NCBI GenBank assembly: GCA_046152955.1
Contig: JBJXGA010000261.1
Location: 1-49,297, forward strand
Length of the DNA: 49,297 nucleotides
Origin: SIAF01 sp046152955
GTDB taxonomy: Bacteria > Planctomycetota > Planctomycetia > Planctomycetales > Planctomycetaceae
Direction: 5' to 3'
A program made the position numbers and the translations under genes. This document shows positions 46,075-49,297 of the stretch, one piece after another. How positions within the stretch are numbered: the stretch's first letter is position 1; each line of letters starts with the position of its first letter. The notes beneath the pieces are model-generated. The model did not search any database and had not been told where the DNA came from. It was given only the letters and a program-made list of their open reading frames with translations.

Positions 46075-46165
46075 CGTGCTTGTAATCAGGGCGCGACTCG
46101 CATTACGAGGACAAGGCTGGTGACCACTTTAAGCTGGCACTGCCGCTTATTCGGGGTTGAGAATT

Positions 46166-46552
46166 ATGGACGCGAAGAAGTTGACCAAGGCGTCGGCGCC
46201 CAAGGCGTTGGGCGGGTATCTCGTGAAACTGGCGGCGGCTCATGTGCACCATGACCCCCATGCGATGAGCTCAACCCGAAAGACGACCCATCACGGGCAT
46301 GAGATCATGGTGGAGACTTCGTATCGCATCACCATCGATGGCAAGCCAATTGACGTGCCGCTCATGGTCGGCGATGACGGCCAGGTTCATTGTCATTCCC
46401 TTCCCAACTACCAGTTTGGATCGGCACTCGACCTTGTGAAGGTCTTGATCGATCTCTTTCCTGACGATATGCCCAAAGCCGGCCGTACAAAGGACAAGGG
46501 CAAGCCCGCTGCCGCAAAACACCATCGTGCGGTCCCGAAACGGAGAAAGTAG
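46166..46552 (+). CDS. MelC1-like tyrosinase copper chaperone (caddie)
   Basis: This is a 128-residue, His-rich protein. The segment after residue 40 (THHGHEIMVETSYRITIDGK, then PIDVPLMVGDDGQVHCHSLPNY and SALDLVKVLIDLFPDD) has the layout of Streptomyces MelC1: a His cluster, a strand pair around DG, a Tyr in the loop, and a final helix. MelC1 delivers copper to apo-tyrosinase and is always beside it; here the tyrosinase ATG comes 3 bases after this stop. Streptomyces MelC1 has a signal peptide; this one does not. The C-terminus is Lys-rich. Similarity is moderate and by eye, so the assignment rests mainly on position and layout. The ATG at 46166 is preferred over the TTG at 46157. Confidence 0.6.
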   Translation: MDAKKLTKASAPKALGGYLVKLAAAHVHHDPHAMSSTRKTTHHGHEIMVETSYRITIDGKPIDVPLMVGDDGQVHCHSLPNYQFGSALDLVKVLIDLFPDDMPKAGRTKDKGKPAAAKHHRAVPKRRK

Positions 46553-46554
46553 TT

Positions 46555-47535
46555 ATGGCGGTAACTCGAAAGAATATCCTCGCCGACGCGGCGGCGCGAG
46601 ATGCCTTTATTCGGGGCCTCAAGCTGCTGAAGGCCGAGGATTCCGGCACGACCACGGCTGATTTCGGGATTCCGGGTGCGGCCCGGCCGGTCAGCACCTA
46701 CGACCTGTTCGTCGTCTGGCATCACCTGACGATGAACCAGTTGACCCCCCCCGGAAACTCGGCGGGCCGCAATGCCGCACACCGCGGCCCCGTGTTTCTG
46801 GCTTGGCATCGCGTGATGTTGCTCATCCTCGAACAGAACCTGCAGCGGGTGCTGACCGATCTGTCGTTCGGGCTTCCCTATTGGGATTGGGCGGCCGACG
46901 GCGATAAACCAACGGCGCAGCAGCCGAACTCGCCGATCTGGGCTGCGAATTGCATGGGCGGCAGTGGTGATCCCGTCACGACGGGACCGTTCGCGTTCAA
47001 CCCTTCGGATCCCGTCAGTTGGCGCATCCGTATCCAGGCAGGTATGGCAGGTTCGCTCCAGGCCGTCAACCGGGGCCTACGTCGTCGGCTCGCTGCACCG
47101 CCGCCGTCAGGGGTCACCACGCTGCCGAAGACTACTTCCGTCTCGGGTTCGCTCGGTTTGACTCCCTATGACCAGGCCAACTGGGATACGTCTGCCGGAG
47201 GATTCCGCAATCGGGTCGAGGGCTGGCAGACTGAGTCGGCGCTCTCTCCGCCGGGCTTGCACAATCGCGTTCACGTCTGGATCGGAGGTGATATGTCTCC
47301 CTCGACATCGCCCAACGACCCGGCCTTTTACCTCAATCATTGCAATATCGATCGCATTTGGGAGGGCTGGATGACCCGTCATGGCCGCCATTACCTGCCG
47401 GACATGACGGCACCTGCTACTTTGCGCGGCCACCGCATCGATGACCCGATCCTATCCCCGTTTTCCGGGACGACTGCCACGCCCCGCGCAGTTCTCGACG
47501 TCGGTGCGATCTATCAATATGACTCACTACCGTAG
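46555..47535 (+). CDS. tyrosinase (type-3 copper enzyme)
   Basis: This is a 326-residue protein with all six copper-binding His positions. CuA has WHHLTM (His56 or 57), AAHRGPVF (His76) and AWHRVML (His85). CuB has LHNRVHVWIGG (His236, His240) and DPAFYLNHCNIDRIWEGW (His262). The usual FFLHHA is YLNHC here, with Cys263 next to the third CuB ligand. Tyrosinases hydroxylate monophenols and oxidise diphenols to quinones, leading to melanin or other coupled phenolics. There is no C-terminal shielding domain, in line with activation by the MelC1-like partner encoded 3 bases upstream. No signal peptide is present, so it may act in the cytoplasm unless carried out by a partner. Confidence 0.95.
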   Translation: MAVTRKNILADAAARDAFIRGLKLLKAEDSGTTTADFGIPGAARPVSTYDLFVVWHHLTMNQLTPPGNSAGRNAAHRGPVFLAWHRVMLLILEQNLQRVLTDLSFGLPYWDWAADGDKPTAQQPNSPIWAANCMGGSGDPVTTGPFAFNPSDPVSWRIRIQAGMAGSLQAVNRGLRRRLAAPPPSGVTTLPKTTSVSGSLGLTPYDQANWDTSAGGFRNRVEGWQTESALSPPGLHNRVHVWIGGDMSPSTSPNDPAFYLNHCNIDRIWEGWMTRHGRHYLPDMTAPATLRGHRIDDPILSPFSGTTATPRAVLDVGAIYQYDSLP

Positions 47536-47581
47536 CATTCACGCCAGACCATTCGGCGGTCAAGCCAGGGGACATCGGAGC

Positions 47582-47998
47582 ATGACATCGATTCGATCGA
47601 GACTGACACAGAAGCGAGCCAGCGTAGCCGATTTTCAGTCACTGCCGGATACGACGATCACCATCAAACGGATTTCCAACAGCGTGTCGCTCGAAAACGG
47701 CGACGAGTTGCGTGTCTTGCTGGAATCGTTTCCGCCCCGGCCACTGGAGTGGACCTTTCTGATTTGGCCAAGCGAGTTCATCGAATTCAATGGGTCGTCC
47801 CACACAGAGACTTCATCCGGCCCTGGTGACACGAACGCCGTCGACGAGTACCGATTCAAAGCGAGGAGCCCACCGGACATTACGTGCACGATGCAACAAA
47901 TGTTGCGCTTCATGTACGCAAGCACGATTGGCTCATTGAATGAGGCGTTGCTGTATGAAATCGATGTGAGGCTGCAGCCTGCAAAACAATGTGCCTGA
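47582..47998 (+). CDS. small beta-rich protein, possibly chagasin-like fold
   Basis: This is a 138-residue protein with alternating beta pattern: LENGDELRVLLESFPPRPLEW, then SEFIEFNGSS and GPGDTNAVDEYRFKARSPPD. The order of a GDxxxV strand, a W after a short loop, a FIEF-type strand and a DEYRFKA strand resembles chagasin-type cysteine-protease inhibitors and related Ig-like domains. This is a weak resemblance by eye. The frame is open upstream and overlaps the end of the tyrosinase gene; ATG 47582 (GGAG just before) is the first start that avoids this, ATG 47519 being possible. It is in the cluster and on the same strand. Confidence 0.5.
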   Translation: MTSIRSRLTQKRASVADFQSLPDTTITIKRISNSVSLENGDELRVLLESFPPRPLEWTFLIWPSEFIEFNGSSHTETSSGPGDTNAVDEYRFKARSPPDITCTMQQMLRFMYASTIGSLNEALLYEIDVRLQPAKQCA

Positions 47999-48124
47999 CT
48001 TCGCACAACGGGAGCCAGAAAGGCCCCGCCTTTGGGATCCGATGGGATGCAATAGACCTTTGCGCTGCAATTCTTTCAGAAAGAGATCTCCGTTCATTTT
48101 AACCGTCCGCGATCATGGTGCGTC

Positions 48125-48745
48125 ATGCCAGTCAACCGATTCCTTGCCGTAGTCGCCTCTTTGCCGGCAATCGTGTTTGCCATTCAAGCCGACGGCCAAG
48201 ACAATATTCCGCTGAGCTTTAAGGAACAACAGGAAGTAGTTCGTCGGGTTGAAGCAGCGAAGTCTTATCGACAGGCCGCAGTCATCGACGCAGATAAGCG
48301 GATCTATGTGGTCGACTTGTGGGCGTATGAAATGCGTCGGGCAAAACCGCCGCGACGAATGGCCGAGGTGCTGCATTTCAAATACGAAGGCGGCGAAACG
48401 ATTCGCACGACTTACGACCTCAACGCGCACAAGGTCGTCAAAGTCGAGAAATTGCAAGCCTATCCGACGCCGCTTGCGGCGCAGGAATTGACCGTTGCGA
48501 TCGAAGTGGCTCGTCAGAACGACCACCGCGTCGAAACTCTTTTTGGCGAGGACAACGAGTCAGTGCTCACGGAACTATTGGTGCCGATCATCGCCGATAA
48601 GAACAGCCCACGGTTCGGCCACCGGATCGCGAAGTTGATGTTTCGAGCCAACCCAGACGCGGTCGAAACCGTGTCTGTCGAAGTCGACCTGACGGACAGC
48701 AAACTCATCGTTGTGCCCGGCAGTTCGTCACCAGAGAAGAAATGA
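48125..48745 (+). CDS. exported protein, copper amine oxidase N-domain-like
   Basis: This is a 206-residue protein. The signal peptide (MPVNRFLAVVASLPAIVFAI, cleavage near QADGQ) implies export. The rest (EVVRRVEAAKSYRQAAVIDADKR and ETIRTTYDLNAHKVVKVEKL) resembles the small alpha/beta N2/N3 domains that precede the catalytic domain of copper amine oxidases, including the pattern of a strand followed by KVVKVEKL. This is a by-eye match of moderate strength. The next gene starts 8 bases after its stop and resembles the following part of the same family, so the two may be one split protein. 126 bases of non-coding DNA separate it from the previous gene. Confidence 0.5.
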   Translation: MPVNRFLAVVASLPAIVFAIQADGQDNIPLSFKEQQEVVRRVEAAKSYRQAAVIDADKRIYVVDLWAYEMRRAKPPRRMAEVLHFKYEGGETIRTTYDLNAHKVVKVEKLQAYPTPLAAQELTVAIEVARQNDHRVETLFGEDNESVLTELLVPIIADKNSPRFGHRIAKLMFRANPDAVETVSVEVDLTDSKLIVVPGSSSPEKK

Positions 48746-48753
48746 GGTCCGCG

Positions 48754-49200
48754 ATGAATCGGCGATGTCCCAGGCTGAGAATCATTTGGGCGCTAGCACT
48801 GACTGCGAATTGCCTCCAGGCGGGAATCGCGCTAGGCGGGGGCACGATTGCGCAGCATTTTCCGGCGGACAAACCCGTGGCCGCCAAGCAGACGGGCTGG
48901 CGGATCGTTTGGGATATCACAAATCATGCGGGAGGTTCCGAGGTTCTCGTCATCAAGGAGGCGTGGTTTCAGCGTTCGCCAGCCGAACCGGAATTGAAGA
49001 TTCTGGGTGACTCGCGGCTCGCGGAGATCTTTGTTCCGTACAACGGCGGTCGTCGCATTTACGACATCAGCAATTATCGGTTCCCGTTGGTCGACCTGGA
49101 TGCCAGCGGATTGGGGCCAGCGTGCGTCGCTGCGGGTGTGATCTACGACCGGGCCGGCGCACCTGCCAGACTAGGCCCCATTCAAGCGACCCATTTGTGA
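48754..49200 (+). CDS. exported fragment resembling start of a copper amine oxidase catalytic domain
   Basis: This is a 148-residue protein with signal segment LRIIWALALTANCLQAGIAL. The mature part (GWRIVWDITNHAGGSEVLVI, then LAEIFVPYNGGRRIYDISN) matches the first strands of copper amine oxidase-type domains, where xLxEIFVPY is a typical motif. The catalytic region, with the topaquinone Tyr and His ligands, would lie further on and is missing: a stop codon at 49198-49200 ends the protein. It is either a short relative, a natural split or a recent truncation. GAGG seven bases before the ATG supports this start over the ATG at 48742. The frame ends 97 bases before the window edge, where ACGGAGGAT resembles a ribosome binding site for a further gene. 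Confidence 0.5.
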   Translation: MNRRCPRLRIIWALALTANCLQAGIALGGGTIAQHFPADKPVAAKQTGWRIVWDITNHAGGSEVLVIKEAWFQRSPAEPELKILGDSRLAEIFVPYNGGRRIYDISNYRFPLVDLDASGLGPACVAAGVIYDRAGAPARLGPIQATHL

Positions 49201-49297
49201 GAATTCGCGAGAATCTTCCAAAGAACTTGAAATCCCCCGCGTATTCCAGGTGTTTAATGAGGTAGGCAATATCTCATTCCCGGAAACCACGGAGGAT

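Overview
The window is chromosomal DNA from a planctomycete, GC-rich and densely coded. The evidence is a set of families typical of that phylum: four DUF1501 genes (one broken), two DUF1549/DUF1553 'planctomycete cytochrome' genes, a DUF1559 pilin-like protein, and a 23S rRNA gene with no 16S gene beside it.

Layout. 1-3540 (minus): 3' part of the rRNA region, with tRNA-Ile(GAT), tRNA-Ala(TGC) and a 23S gene cut by the left edge. The 23S has its own sigma70-type promoter and boxA, and no 16S lies upstream. 3655-6349 (minus): a BlaI-type repressor and an M56 (BlaR1-type) membrane protease whose sensor part is a WD40 propeller. 6350-7127: gene-free, with tandem and inverted repeats. 7128-10810 (minus): two exported proteins, one Tat-dependent and one a CotH-like lipoprotein. 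10919-14871 (plus): the core lipid operon rpmF-plsX-fabD-acpP-fabF with a clear promoter and a terminator-like hairpin. 15322-19340 (plus): a glycine-zipper protein, a ketosynthase homologue lacking the catalytic Cys, and a short SecA-like ATPase. 19436-25747: a truncated DUF1501 gene joined to a fragment of a formylglycine-generating-enzyme-like gene, DUF423, DUF1559, a conserved unknown, a complete DUF1501 gene, a PQQ-type propeller protein and a small ORF. 25783-39168: two sets of surface-protein genes (DUF1549/DUF1553 plus DUF1501, one set with a PPC-domain protein) flanking a tandem duplication of a Uma2-type nuclease gene. 39435-41319: a decayed SUMF1/FGE-like gene, a gene-poor stretch and an unknown protein.

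41663-49200 (plus) is the most unusual part. Nine same-strand genes encode a vanadium haloperoxidase/PAP2-type enzyme, a two-domain cupredoxin, a diiron ferritin-like protein of the VioB/RebD-associated type, a small unknown, a MelC1-like tyrosinase copper chaperone, a tyrosinase, a small beta-rich unknown, and two exported proteins resembling parts of copper amine oxidases. The first seven products have no visible signal peptide and the last two do. I infer an oxidative, copper-dependent pathway acting on a phenolic or indolic/amine substrate. No transporter or regulator is visible, and the cluster probably continues past the right edge, since the window ends on a Shine-Dalgarno-like sequence.
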